DNA of 64,000 nucleotides from NCBI RefSeq assembly GCF_009727055.1, contig NC_052351.1, forward strand, positions 60,327,312 through 60,391,311. The letters are read 5' to 3'. Shown here one piece after another: positions 44,931 to 56,609 of the stretch (position 1 is the first letter of the stretch; each line of letters begins with the position of its first letter). The translations under genes were made by a program, and so were the position numbers. The notes under the pieces were generated by a model. The model saw nothing but the letters and a program-made list of their open reading frames with translations, was not told where the DNA came from and searched no databases. Source of the stretch: Benincasa hispida (lineage: Eukaryota; Streptophyta; Magnoliopsida; Cucurbitales; Cucurbitaceae).

Positions 44931-46027
44931 AACATAAACCAATAAAACACGGGTTTCCTCCCAAGAAGCATTGAGGCTAACGTTTTTTAAGCTAGACGAC
45001 ATGAGAGATTGTACGTCAAAGCACACAAAAATTCTCCTATTTTTCAGGACTCTTCTTGCTTGAATCAATGTAACCTATAAAATCTTGTAGCTAGGCTCAC
45101 CCTTTTCTCATGGGCACCTGACAGCACAGAAATATTTTTGTTATTTTTCATATATGCAAAGTAGAAAGAAGAATAATCAAAATTAGAAAAATCAAAATAT
45201 TTACAAGGCTCAAAAGAAATAGAGAAAAATAGATCAATAATAGGAGGTCACTCTAGAGATGGACAATTAAGCTTTTTAGGCTCAACTTCCATCACTTGAA
45301 GATCTTAGATCCTCACAAATATTAGACACACTTTTTTAACCTCATAAATCTCCTCTTTGGTTGACTCTAACTCCTCCACATCATCCTCACCATCAAAGCA
45401 TACAAATCTAGGTCTCTCTACCTCGGTGACATCTTGAGTATTTTCTCATTTAAGGACCTAAGAGTATCAAATATCAGACTAAGTTGATTACTCATACAAT
45501 TCATGGAAGCTCCAATTTCTTTTCCATTTGAGCAACCATCCTCTCCACTTGAGTTCCTAGCAAATTCATTTGAGATCCTATCACGTCCATATGAGCTTCT
45601 AGTTTATCCAACTTTTCTTTCTCTTCTCTAACGAAACTCTTCACCTTACATTCTAAGATGTACTCTATTAACACATCTTCTAGGAAAGGTTTATCCTTTA
45701 TTGGGGTCGAAGTGTAACTCTCATCCTTATAGGAGGGATAACTTAATAGATAAAGATTAGGGTTGAAGGGGGATGGTAGTAGTGTTGGACCTAAGTTGGA
45801 TTGAAACTCCCCATAAGGCCACATATAATTATTAAAAGCACAACATGCAAATACAACAATGAATCAATCAAGTAAAGGCTCAAAAACTAAAAATCAAACA
45901 AAAACGAGATGATATAAAATTAAAAAAATAAAAGTAAAAATAAACTAATGTATACTCAAAATTAAGATTAGCCAAATCTCATAAATATTAAAAGAAAATA
46001 AAAAACTAATTATCCGACAATGGCGTC
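44931..46027 (-). mobile_element. Internal region of a deleted Athila/Tat-like gypsy element
   Basis: On the minus strand a degenerate PBS (TGACGCCATTGTCGGATAA, 46010-46028) resembles the TGGCGCCGTTGCC type common in plant Athila/Tat elements. A gag-like frame follows at 45501-45824. The block CAATGCTTCTTGGGAGGAAA near 44955-44975 resembles the conserved post-pol motif of these elements (CTTGGGAGGCAACCC). No protease, RT or integrase lies between, so most of pol is deleted. Confidence 0.6.
45501..45824 (-). pseudogene. Gag-like fragment of the gypsy element
   Basis: A 107-residue frame: Pro- and Ser-rich start, then PFLEDVLIEYILECKVKSF and an amphipathic, coiled-coil-like part with GSQMNLLGTQVERMVAQM. 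This resembles the Athila/Tat gag segment with SLEDLL...QV.QLA motifs. It ends early. The assignment rests on weak similarity and on position behind the PBS. Confidence 0.45.
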
Positions 46028-47062
46028 AAAAACTTGATGTCACACAAGCGCACACATCGAGTTATAATATAGTTAAAACGGTCAAGAGACCGAGTATTGT
46101 CCTCTGAAAATTAGATATTTAATTCTTCTAGCTATCGGGAAATATTCTTAACTTTATCTAAGGATTCGAAAGATGATGTTGGGTTTGTAAACATAAATTA
46201 AAGAAAGCAATAAATGGTTGATTTAAGAAATTCACGTAGTAAAAATATCCTAGTATTGATTTTATTATACAAAGTTGTGGATTCAAAAGATTTTCATTTA
46301 ATTAATTCAATTATTTACTTAGGCCTAGAAGTCTATTATCCAAGTTTTCTCTCTCGAGCTCAACTCTTTCTAATGTCTAGAAGTCAATCCTATTTTTATG
46401 CAATTGAGATAAAAGACGCTGCATTAAGTCCCTCATCATTAGCCTTTAATATTATCCCTGTCATTCACATGCAATTTTTAATGCCAGTTTAACATGATAG
46501 TTCTAGTTCTAAATTATTTCTCTCAAGCAGAATTGAAAATCTAAATTCAATCAAATGATGATTAGACATTCAATTAGTAAAACATAAGCATGATAAAAAG
46601 TAATAAAATCAATAAAATAAACTAATGAAGCAAAAATCCACAAACAATGTTTCAATCAATCAAACCTAAGGACTAAGAACAACTTAGCCACTCATAATGT
46701 CCATAATATCAACTCTAAACATGATGTACAAAAGTATAGAAGAAAAAAGAAAGAGAAAAAGATTAGTCGTTGATCTCGATTTGTTGTCGGCACACATTTC
46801 TTCACGATCAACTCTAATTAATGGTGAGAATTGAAATTTGATGATGAGAATTGATGCAAAGCCTCATTTATATGCACATGTTGTCTCAAATTGTGTTGGA
46901 ATTGGAGAAATAAAATATAAAACTCGTCACCATTTAATTTGATTACAGAAATTAGATGATGGAAACTCTAAAATTTAATGCTTTATATGAATGGAAAATA
47001 AAAAGACAGAGAAGTCGATTAGTCATTCACCCAAAACTACCACTCAGATCAAAAGTTATAAC
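46028..47062 (-). repeat. Gypsy 5' LTR, inner part
   Basis: The LTR abuts the PBS at 46028 (CAAAAACTTGATGTC on the plus strand) and runs to the copia element 2 insertion. The sequence TCATTCACCCAAAACTACCA near 47022 matches the LTR fragment at 42430. The remaining part continues at 58727. Confidence 0.65.
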
Positions 47063-48762
47063 TGAAGGAAATCGAACATGAGGATTTTCATAAGCAGCGG
47101 AATGATCGTTCCAAATTTGATCATTACATTTACAATCACAAACAGAAACATACGGTTATGCAAAATATGGAAATTATAGCATGTTATACAAAATATCAAG
47201 GATAAGAGCAACACATTTTTGCAGACTCATATTTAGTTCATTGATCGCGAACGCTCAATCACCGCACAGCAACACACGAACGCTTGTCCAACACGACCGC
47301 TACACTGCACGAACATCGCGCACTTAAACTAAGCGATCGCCTAGGTCACGAACACTCCGAACACTGCGAACGGCCTCCACAGAACCTCGACAGTATCAAG
47401 TTGAGTATGACACCACCAAGAAGGTTACCTTGGTATTCTCGGTGTGAGAATCCAGATGGTGGGCTCTGTGTGAACTTGGTTTGAGGCAGAAAAACGGAGA
47501 AACTACAATCGTGTAAACGATTGAGCATGTGGGAGATGAAAGAACCTATCACATAGGTCGATGCTTAATCGTTTAGCAAGAGCTATGTGAGTGTCTATCG
47601 CCTAAGAACACTTAATGTAAATCTCATTTATATTAATCATCCACTTGATGTATCTCATATACCACACCGATCATATCATATATAATCGAATTACCTCTTG
47701 TCAATTTAAACATTTCAAATAAACATCAAGAACTGATCCTCAACTTAAATCCATTGAGTTACCAAGGGGACCTTATGAACCTATAGCTCGAAGCTCCAAT
47801 GGTACGTGAATAATTGACTAAACTCTTTAGCCACGGGATCCACCATCTGTTAACTACCAGGCACTTCACTAAAGACCGACGGTTGAACTCTCCTTACTAC
47901 AGATATATTATATGTCCATCTTAACCAATCAGCAGTGCGACAACCCTTCACAGATCGCTCGTAAGTACAGCTCGGCCAATAACCGTTATGCTCTTGTAGT
48001 TACATCTAACTCCTTAAGTACCACTGATCCCTCTAATGAACATAAGTCATAGTCCTACTATGACTGAGTTCTCTCTTCCAAAGAGAAGTTGTGGCACTAT
48101 TTCAAGCCCCAGAATCAGCCCTTAGGGAGCAATCTATCTACTTACCCCTTTTCGGGGAAGAAGTGAATTCATCTTGTGTAAGTGAGTTCCCAACTCTCAG
48201 ATCAGACAAGTCCCCAAAAGGTAGGATGTGAGTTGGCAATCTGACCACTCTCACTCATACTAATCAAAAGGACCGCCCTCAAAGCCAGAGTTCCCAAAAC
48301 ACTCAAGATTGAGGTCATTGTTCCTATGGTCATTTAGGTGAGTGTAAGCCTCTAGTATCAACGACGTTATATACAGAGTCTAGTCATTCTCGTGGTCCAG
48401 TCTTATATCAAACTTTTTGTAGTACACCCTCAATCGCATGTGTCCACATGAATGGTCAGGAATTTGTAGTAGTTTACAACATGCAAACCTCTACAAAGCG
48501 CGGCCGGCATCCATTAGTGTCACCAGGATCAGGTATTCCACCTTACCTTATACTACAGATCTATTATGTTATCACTTAAAGCATGAGTCCACTTGTATAT
48601 CACTACTATACATGCTTGAATTTTTTCATAAGATAACCATGAGGACCTTGTTTATTAGATAGAGTAAAATGCCAGAATTGAAATAACAATTATTTTATTC
48701 ATAAACAAGTGTATAATTACAAACAACAAAGACTCTGGAGAATTAGACACCAATTCCCAACA
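47063..48762 (-). repeat. 3' LTR of copia element 2
   Basis: Relative to the 5' LTR it lacks about 375 bp, with CACT at both breakpoints (57183-57186 and 57558-57561 in the 5' LTR; one CACT near 47608 here). The LTR keeps the CGATCGTTTA-type words near 47520-47600. Confidence 0.9.
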
Positions 48763-48774
48763 ATCTCTCACTGG
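48763..48774 (-). promoter_or_regulatory. Polypurine tract of copia element 2
   Basis: In element sense CCAGTGAGAGAT directly precedes TGTTGGG. GTGGGAGAT-type tracts are usual at this place in copia elements. Confidence 0.8.
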
Positions 48775-48869
48775 TCTAATGTCTCGAGGACTTAATGTAC
48801 ATACAATAGAAAACATGTACAATATATAATAAACTAGGGCATACCCCAGTATCTCTCCCACTTTGCCCT

Positions 48870-50631
48870 AGACAAGGTATGGTCGCATGTCTCGCAGACC
48901 CAGACTCTCCAGGGTGACCTCACACTTTAGCCGTGAGAGCCGTTTTGTAAAGGATCACAACGTTGTTCTCCGACGCGATCTTCATGACTATCACATCACA
49001 CGATGACAATCTCCCTGACCTCAAGTTGGTATTTTCTGTTCTATATGCTTACCTCGACGATTGACTCAAGGGTCCTTTTGAAGTTTGCCACACCTGTTGT
49101 TATCACAATAAAGAGTGATAGGCAAATCTCATATTTGGAACAACTTCCAAATCTGAAAGGAATTTCCTCAGCCAACAACCTTCTTATTGCTTCACAAGCG
49201 GCTATGTATTCGGCTTCCATAGTGGAGTCCGCAATATAATCCTTGCTACAGCCCCTCCATTCAGAAGTGAACACTTGACCTTGATGTCGCATTTGCGAGA
49301 ATCTCTATTCAGTCTTTAGCAGCAAGTCCGTGCATCTCTTGTAAGGATCAGATGCTTTTATCTCATACAACGAGCTATTAGTCTCTCATTCTTTCGAAGA
49401 TACTTGAGGATTCGTCTTGACCGTCGTCCAATGATCAAATCCTGGATTGGACTGATACCGGCTGACAATCCCTACTGCATAGCAAATGTCGGGTCTGGTA
49501 CTCAACATTGCATACATTAAGCTTCCTACAGCTGAAGCATAGAGAATCCATCTTATCTTCTCAACCTCTTAAGGTGTCTTAGGACATTAATCCTTAGATA
49601 AAATGATTCCATGCCTGAAGGGTAAAAAACCCCTCTTGGAATCCTGTATTTTGTACCTGGTCAACATTTGATCAATATACGATGCCTGAGACAAGGCTAA
49701 CCTTTTGTTCTTACGATCCCGAAAGATTTGGATCCCTAGAACATACTGTGCCTCTCCCAAATCTTTCATTTAGAATTGGGCAGCTAGCCATTTCTAAATG
49801 TTAGTCAGATACCCTACATCATTCTCAAAGAGTAAGATATCATCCACATACAGTACTAGGAAAGCTACTGAGCTGTTGATGATCTTCTTGTAAACACAAG
49901 GCTCATCAACGTTCTGATCAAAGCCAAACGACTTGACCGTAGTGTCAAATCTGATGTTCTGTGATCTAGATGCTTGTTTCAGCCTATAAATGGACCTATT
50001 AAGCTTGCAAACTCTTTGCTCTTGATTTGGAACTATGAACCCCTCTGGTTGAGTCATATAGATGATTTCCTTAAGATTACCATTAAGAAAGGCAGTCTTG
50101 ACATCCATTTGCCATATTTCATAATCATAAAATGTGGTTATGGACAGGAGAATCCTTATAGACTTGAGCATGACAACAGGTGAGAAAGTTTCCTCATAGT
50201 CAACTCCCTCGACCTGGGTATAACCCTTTGCCACGAGTCGAGCTTTAAAGGTTTGCGCCTTTCCATCTACACCTCTCTTTCCCTTAAAGATCCACTTACA
50301 CCCAATAGGTCTTACCCCATCAGGCAGATCAACAAGCTCCCAGACGTTATTGAAGTACATAGACTCCTTTCCTGGTTCATGGCTTTAACCCATTCATCTT
50401 TGTCAACATCCTCCATCGCTTTCTTAAAAGACAACAGATCCTCATCTCATCATTCAAAATGACGTTTTGGGCTTCAGTTAAACCCATGTAGCGATCTGAT
50501 GGGTTCATAACCCTCTCACTACGTCAACACAATCTCAACTTTTGAGTTGGTTGACTAGAAGTTTCGATCTCAACAACTCTTGTTGATCTATCGGCCTGTT
50601 AACAACTCTTGTTGAACCCTCAGTAGTCTAT
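48870..50631 (-). pseudogene. RT and RNase H of copia element 2, broken
   Basis: Minus strand. The frame at 49794-50360 has the start of RT: WELVDLPDGVRPIGCKWIFK, ARLVAKGYTQVEGVDYEETF, WQMDVKTAFLNG and the catalytic YVDD near 49830. Two in-frame stops separate it from 49587-49769 (MKDLGEAQYVLGIQIFRDRK), which is in the same frame. RNase H is in pieces: DSTMEAEYIAACEA at 49041-49292, then ESLGLRDMRP near 48880-48920. Without the solo LTR it would join the integrase at 52439. Confidence 0.9.
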
Positions 50632-52438
50632 TGAAGGAAATCGGAAACAAGATTTCTGTGAGCAGTGGAAGCAAGACTATTCCAAATTACAATCATGAAT
50701 CAACAAATCATTTACAGTCGACTTCAAACAAATGGTTATGCAATTCATACAGAAATTACAGCATGTAAAAAACAAAGAAACAGAGAGTAAAACTCTACGC
50801 ACATAGGCAGAAGTGTCTTCACACTTCGTTGCGCGACCGCTCGAACAACAGGGACCACAAACACTTGATCTACATGACCGCAACACAGCATGAACACCGC
50901 ACGAACACTTCGTGCTCGTCCTCAACGATCTCCTCAGTCACTAACTCCTCCGCAAGACGAACGGCCTCCACAGCACCATGAACGGCCTCCAGAAAACCTC
51001 GACAGTGTCAAGTTGAGTCTGACACCATCAACAAGGCAACCTTGTTATTCTCGGTGTGAGAATTCAGAGGGTGGGCTCTGTTCGAAATTGAGACTATATA
51101 CACATAATCCTAATAAAGATTATTTGATTACTCTTCGTCATTTATTAAGATATCTTAAGAGTACGATAGATTATTGTTTTCATTTTAATAATGTTCTATC
51201 ATATTAGAAGGGTAGTATATGCAAACTGGGTAACATAGAATGACGAAGTCAACTTTACTAGTGGATGTGTATTCTTAAAGGAGGTGTACAATTGTCGGTG
51301 GGGGGAAAGAGCATCATTATGAGTGGCTTAGAAGCCTACTAGAAGATGTACCATTTTGGGCGGCTTCTGTATTAGTATATCTTTATTGTGATTCATAAGC
51401 CACCATAGGTACTGCCAAGATAGTGTGTATAATGACAAAAGAAGTCATATTCACCTGGGACATAGAGCTGTGAAAAAATTGTTGAAAGAGGGAATTATCT
51501 CCTTGGAGTATGTAAGGTCTGAGAGGAATTTAGTAGATCCTTTCACTAAAGGCCTAACAAGGAGATAATTCCATAATTTTCAACAAGTATGAGACTTAGT
51601 GCGACAACCCTTCACAGATCGCTCGTAAGTACAACTCGGCCAATAACCGTTATGCTTTTGTAGTTACATCTAACTTCTTAAGTACCACTGACCCCTCTAA
51701 TGAACATAAGTCATAGTCTTACTATGACTGAGTCCTCTCTTCCAAAGAGAAGTTGTGGCCACTATGTTCAAGCCCCAGAATCAGCTCTTAAGGGAGCAAT
51801 CTATCTACTTACCCTTGTTTCAGGGAAGGAGTGAATTCCATCTTGTATAAGTGAGTTCTCAACTCCCAGATCAGACAAGTCCCTAAAAAGGTAGGCATAT
51901 TGAGTTGGCAATCTGGCCACTCTCACCCATACTAATCAAAGGACCGCCCTCAAAGGCAAGAGTTTCCAAAACACTCAAGATTGAGGTCGTGTTACCTATA
52001 GTCATTTAGGTGAGATGTAAGTCTCCAGTATCAACAACGTTATATACAGAGTCTAGTCATCTCGTGGTCTAGGTCTTATACAAACTCTTTGTATTGGACA
52101 CCCCCACTCCATGTCTCCACACGAATAGTCAGGATCTACCATTTGTAGTAGTTTACAACACTTTCAAACCTCTATAAAGCGGATCGTATCCGTAGTGTCA
52201 CTAGGATCAGGTATCCCACCTTAATCCTTATACTACAGATCGATTTAGGTTATCACTTAAGGCATGATCCACTTGTATATCACATATACATGCTTAAGTT
52301 CACATAAGATAACCAAGGAGCTTTGTTTATTAGATATGAATAAATGCCAGAATAAATAACACTTATTTTATTCATTGACCAATGTGTATCTTTACAAAAC
52401 AACGAGACTCCAGGAGAATTAGGACACTAATCTCAACA
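50632..52438 (-). mobile_element. Chimeric family B solo LTR inside copia element 2
   Basis: Left end TGAAGGAAATCGG, right end ACACTAATCTCAACA, the same termini as the other family B LTRs. It interrupts the polyprotein between integrase (...KLILREIYRRL) and the RT linker. The flanks TCTAT and TCAGT match at 3 of 5 positions, so the target duplication is eroded or lost. About 855 bp of its middle (counterpart 57030-57884) is replaced by a 0.5 kb piece of an inverted copia gene (51091-51598). Confidence 0.88.
51091..51598 (+). pseudogene. Inverted copia RNase H fragment inside the solo LTR
   Basis: Plus-strand sequence encodes, with stops and frame changes, LRHLLRYLKSTIDYCFHF, a SLYCDS-like segment, HLRHRAVKKLLKEGIISLEY, VRSERNLVDPFTKGLTRR: the C-terminal part of a copia RNase H and the end of pol. 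It is opposite to the surrounding LTR and to copia element 2, whose own RNase H is of a different sequence type. The left junction follows CTGTTCGAAATTG. The right junction falls in AGTGCGACAACCC, which is native LTR sequence. Confidence 0.88.
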
Positions 52439-53692
52439 TCAGTCTCCTATAAATCTCACGTAAAATGAGCTTACTTCGTGGCTTATGATCCCGGATGTGG
52501 TCTTCTTCCAAGAAGATAGCATTTGTAGAAACAAACACTTTTTTCTCACTCAGATCATAGAAGTATCCACATCTCGTTTCCTTGGGGTAGCCTACAAAGA
52601 GACAAACCTTCAAACACGGTTCCAACTTCTTTAGGTTAGTCGCTAGCACATGTGTCGGATAGCCCCAAATCCGGAAGTGGCGTAAACTACCTTTACGGCC
52701 TCTCCATGGCTCAAAAGGTGTTTCAGAAACACTTTTCGAGGGAACGTTGTTCAGGATGTAGCATGCAGTCTCCACTAAAAAACCCCAAAACGAGTTTAGA
52801 AGATGAATATAACTCATCATAGACCGAACCATGTCCAATAGGGTTCTATTTCTTCTTTTACACCATTCTGCTGAGGTGTACCTGGGGCCAAGAGTTGGGA
52901 CGCAATCCCATGTTCTATCATATAGTTCTGGAATTGGAGGTCCATATACTCTCCATCACGATCAGATCGTAGTGTTTTTATCTTCTTACCTAACAAGTTT
53001 TCAACTTCAGCCTTATACTCTTTGAACTTGGCAAGGGCTTCAGACTTACGTTGCATTAGGTAGAGATACCCGTACCTTGAATAATCATCTATGAAAGAGA
53101 TGAAATATTCATAACCACACCGAGCTCTAACATTCATCAGACCACAGAGGTCTGAATATACAAGCTCCAAGGATTCCTTGGCTCTGTAACCTTTTCCAGT
53201 AAAAGGTCGTTTGGTCATCTTGCCTTCGAGGCATGATTCACATACCGGCAAGAAGTTTTCTTCTAAACTCTTTAGAAATCCAATTTTTACTAACTTCTCA
53301 ATCCTATTCAGGTTGATGTGACCTAATCTTAGATGCCAAAGATGAGCATTTTCTTTAGGAGAAACCTTTGGTCTTTTAACTGTTGTGGCCGTATTAAACA
53401 TTTCAGTATTAAACAAGGCTTTTATGAAAAACGACGTTAGTATATATAAGTTATTCTCCATTGAACCAAAACCAATCTTCATTCCATTCTTGAAAATAAA
53501 CACTTTATTCTCAGAAAAGAAGACGGTATACCCTTGTTCAATGAGACAAGAAACCGAGATTAAGTTCATCTTAATATGAGAAACTACGAAAACATTATCC
53601 AATAATAGATAACGTTTTTTGTCAGCAAATAACTTTAGCCTGCCTACAGCAACAACTGAAACAACCTCACCAGTACCGGCTCTAAGAGTCAT
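52439..53692 (-). pseudogene. Integrase region of copia element 2
   Basis: Minus strand. The frame 52817-53692 continues protease (GTGEVVSVVAVG) into the zinc-binding HHCC part (LWHLRLGHINLNR ... CESCLEGK) and the core with LVYSDLCG, FISFIDDYSRYGYLYL, LRSDRDGEY and APGTPQQNGV. A frameshift around 52820-52838 (QNGV changes to KEEIEPYW) disrupts the third catalytic Glu context. The frame 52419-52838 carries on with NNVPSKSVSETPFEPW, RIWGYPTHVLATN and VCLFVGYPKETRCGYFYD. The solo LTR ends it. Confidence 0.9.
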
Positions 53693-53698
53693 CTCTCT

Positions 53699-54343
53699 CT
53701 ATGGCAATGTTTTCCATGAACTAAATCCTTGGTAAGAGGAACTGACATGATTGGTAGTACCTGAATCAAAGATCCAAGCAGAATTATCATTCTCTACCAA
53801 ACACGTCTCCAAGACCAATAAATCAGATTTACTGTTATTCCTCCTCTTTTGGAGAGTAGTGGGATCAATGTCAAAACAACTGACACTACTGGTTTTGTCA
53901 TCCATCCCTTTATGCTCGACAAGTAAGAACTGACGTTCAAACAAATCTTGCAATGAGTCCATGATCTCGCATGCAATGACCATGTTCTCAACCCTTTTGG
54001 CCAAAACATTAGGTATGTTAGCCAAAATATGAAGTCGTGCCAACGAATTAGCCTCCATCCACAACTCATATGCATTACGAACACTTCGCAATGCATCGAG
54101 GGTCAGGACTTGAGGACATTCCTCAACCATGACAAATTCGAGGTCGTTTGCCACGAAATATGTCTTATACGATTCTTTCCACTGTTTGTAATCGGTCATA
54201 TTAAAAGCACTAAACGGAAATACTAACGAGTTGCTGAAAAAAAAAACAAATTGACCTACGTTAGGTTTTAAGCAAATATCCGTTGTAAAAGAAACAACAT
54301 TCAATAAGGTTTTAGCAAAACTAACATGAACCCCGTGTAACAT
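53699..54343 (-). pseudogene. Gag fused to protease with internal deletion, copia 2
   Basis: A 214-residue frame. The N-terminal third covers copia gag (DYKQWKESYKTYFVANDLEF, LWMEANSLARLHILANIPNV). After DSLQDLFERQF the central gag and the CCHC knuckle expected at this point are absent. The frame goes on with KSDLLVLETCLVENDNSAWI and the protease active-site motif DSGTTNH. An in-frame deletion therefore fused gag directly to protease. A stop near 53700 separates it from the integrase frame. The true gag start is probably the internal Met before TDYKQW rather than the first Met. Confidence 0.85.
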
Positions 54344-55969
54344 CTAGTTTCGCAATGACGCTTCAAAGGTTTAGGACAAAAGTCGCCGAAGGGAGGTCAA
54401 TTATCCCTCTTCTAAATTGAGAAGTTCTCAACCAGTCATTAATACCATAACAACTATTGCTCCTATAACGACTAGCCATCATTGATTTGGCCAAGAGATA
54501 ATTAACTTACTTAACAATCTCCCGTAAGTGTGACCCGCCATATTAGGCCCTAGAGATCTGCCCCAAGCAGCCAATCCGAAGAGAAAAAATCTGATGGGGC
54601 AAAACCTAAAGCGACCCTATCCATTTCTGGAGTTCACCTTGATCTTGACCAACTGCAAAAAACCCATCCGAAGGGGAATGCTCCCAGGGCGCCACGAGGG
54701 AATACAGAATGATCTCACGGTGTGAACCAATGATAGAGACCATAGGATGTGTTAACAACACCCTTCACCCACTTTCTATAAACACTCTCTCCGTCCACCT
54801 TGATATTGACTCATGCAAACACCATCCAAAGGGGAATGCTCTTAGGGCACCACGAGGCCAATCATGAATCTCACGCCGTAAACATACAGGGAGAAACGTG
54901 AGTGGAATCATAGACATATCAGATACACCTCTTCCTCCAACTGAGTATTTTATAACCTAGGGTTTAGTTTACTTAGAAAAAACATGGCAAAAGATTTTAA
55001 TTAAGTGATTTTTAGGTTTTTCCAAAAGTAACTTTTACCTTGGTTAGTTAAAATAACTTTTGATCATCATCCATTAAATTCTTTAACAGAGTCTTTGATC
55101 AATTGTCACATGCTTGTAGAAAATCTATCTAATTCACCTTTCTAGGTAGGTTCCCAGGTAGGGGTATTCCGTTTCCGTCAACTTAAGAACCCCAGCCTAG
55201 AAAGACTTAGACAAAAGGTCCCTTATAGATAGATTTAAAATAAATTTAATCTTTTATGCTAATCAATTTAATCCTATTAAATTGATTTTAAAAGATTAAT
55301 CTAGGTTACTAAACTCTTTAGAACTAGTGCACTTAGGTCTATCTCTATCCAATTTTAAAACCCTTTTAAAAAACTTGAATTCACCCTAAGTCCACATGTA
55401 ACTCTTTCTTATCGATTTTAGTTCTAATTTCCTTTATAACACTTATAAACGGAAACAACCAAAATCAGAATGCAAAGCTAAGACATGTAAGGCATTCATA
55501 ACGATTATAAACAACCTAAGTGTCATGCTCAATGCATTGTTCCTTCATTGCTACCTTTTATATAACACTTATACAAAACAGGAACAAAACAAACACAACA
55601 TGCTTCCATTCACCCTTAGACTATAACACTTATAATAAAAGGATGATGCATGATAATGCTCACTGCATGCAAAATATAACTCTTATATTTCATGATGCAT
55701 GCGCATGCTTTCATGTAATTTCTTCATGATAGATTATAACATTTATAATACATGATGCATGAAAATTGCACAACCTAAGGTGGGTTTTTGAACTATATGT
55801 CAAACATTTTGCCATATAAACAATATACATCATATGTATAATAAACAATGTTGATGAACCGTACAAAATTGCCTTAAATCCACAAAAGTACAAGCTAACT
55901 ATTACAAAATTAAGGAGTCACCGGTTCAAACAGGTGAACTGGGTCTTGAACCGTCCGGGCGAACCAATG
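54344..55969 (-). other. Leader region of copia element 2
   Basis: No coding domain. The sequence lies between the 5' LTR and gag. Segments such as CCTTGATCTTGACCAACTGC and CACCTTGATATTGACTCATG (54637, 54798) repeat within it, each followed by ATCCGAAGGGGAATGCTC-like text, so there is an imperfect tandem duplication of about 160 bp. Confidence 0.55.
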
Positions 55970-56500
55970 TGTCTCCAACCATCGTGTACCAAACTCTCTG
56001 CGATCGTCTACACAATATAACAAACGCTTCGCTCTATCGCTTACCAACGCTCCCAGAGCTAAACAATCGTTTAGCAACGATCATGTACCTTTTACTAAGC
56101 AATGAAGCCCGAGGTACGCGATCGCCTAGCGCACTCCACACAATGCAAGCCTTACACGATTGTCTAAACGATTACGATGCGGTAAAGCATCATCGCCTAA
56201 ACGATCGCTTAGTAATTGCCTTCGTATCGTATACTGCGTGATCGTGTAGGTAGGAACTAAGCGATGGGGCTTGCTAACTACACGATCGTTTAGCATGCGC
56301 CTTTTACTAAACGATGAGCATTAAATGCTCCCACTACGATCGTCTACCTCCAACATCTAAGCGATCGGGCAACCAACGCTACGCGATAAAGTAAACAGTT
56401 TACCCCATCGTTTAGTAAATACTACACGATCATATAGAAAAATCTACACGATCGCTTAGTTAAATCCCAACGATCGTTTACCTTAGGCTACACGATCCGA
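55970..56500. repeat. CGATCGTTTA-word array in the leader of copia 2
   Basis: Many irregular copies of ACGATCGTTTAGC, GCGATCGTCTAC, ACGATCGCTTAG and AACGATCGTTTACC spaced by 20-50 bp. In element sense it sits just downstream of the 5' LTR, in transcribed non-coding leader. Confidence 0.88.
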
Positions 56501-56609
56501 CCAACTCTTAGTCTTCTTCCTCGTTGAGAACAACATCATCATGCTTCGAAACTTCATCACGAACGACTCGACTAACTCAAACTCTTTGAATTACAGACTC
56601 GATAACAAT

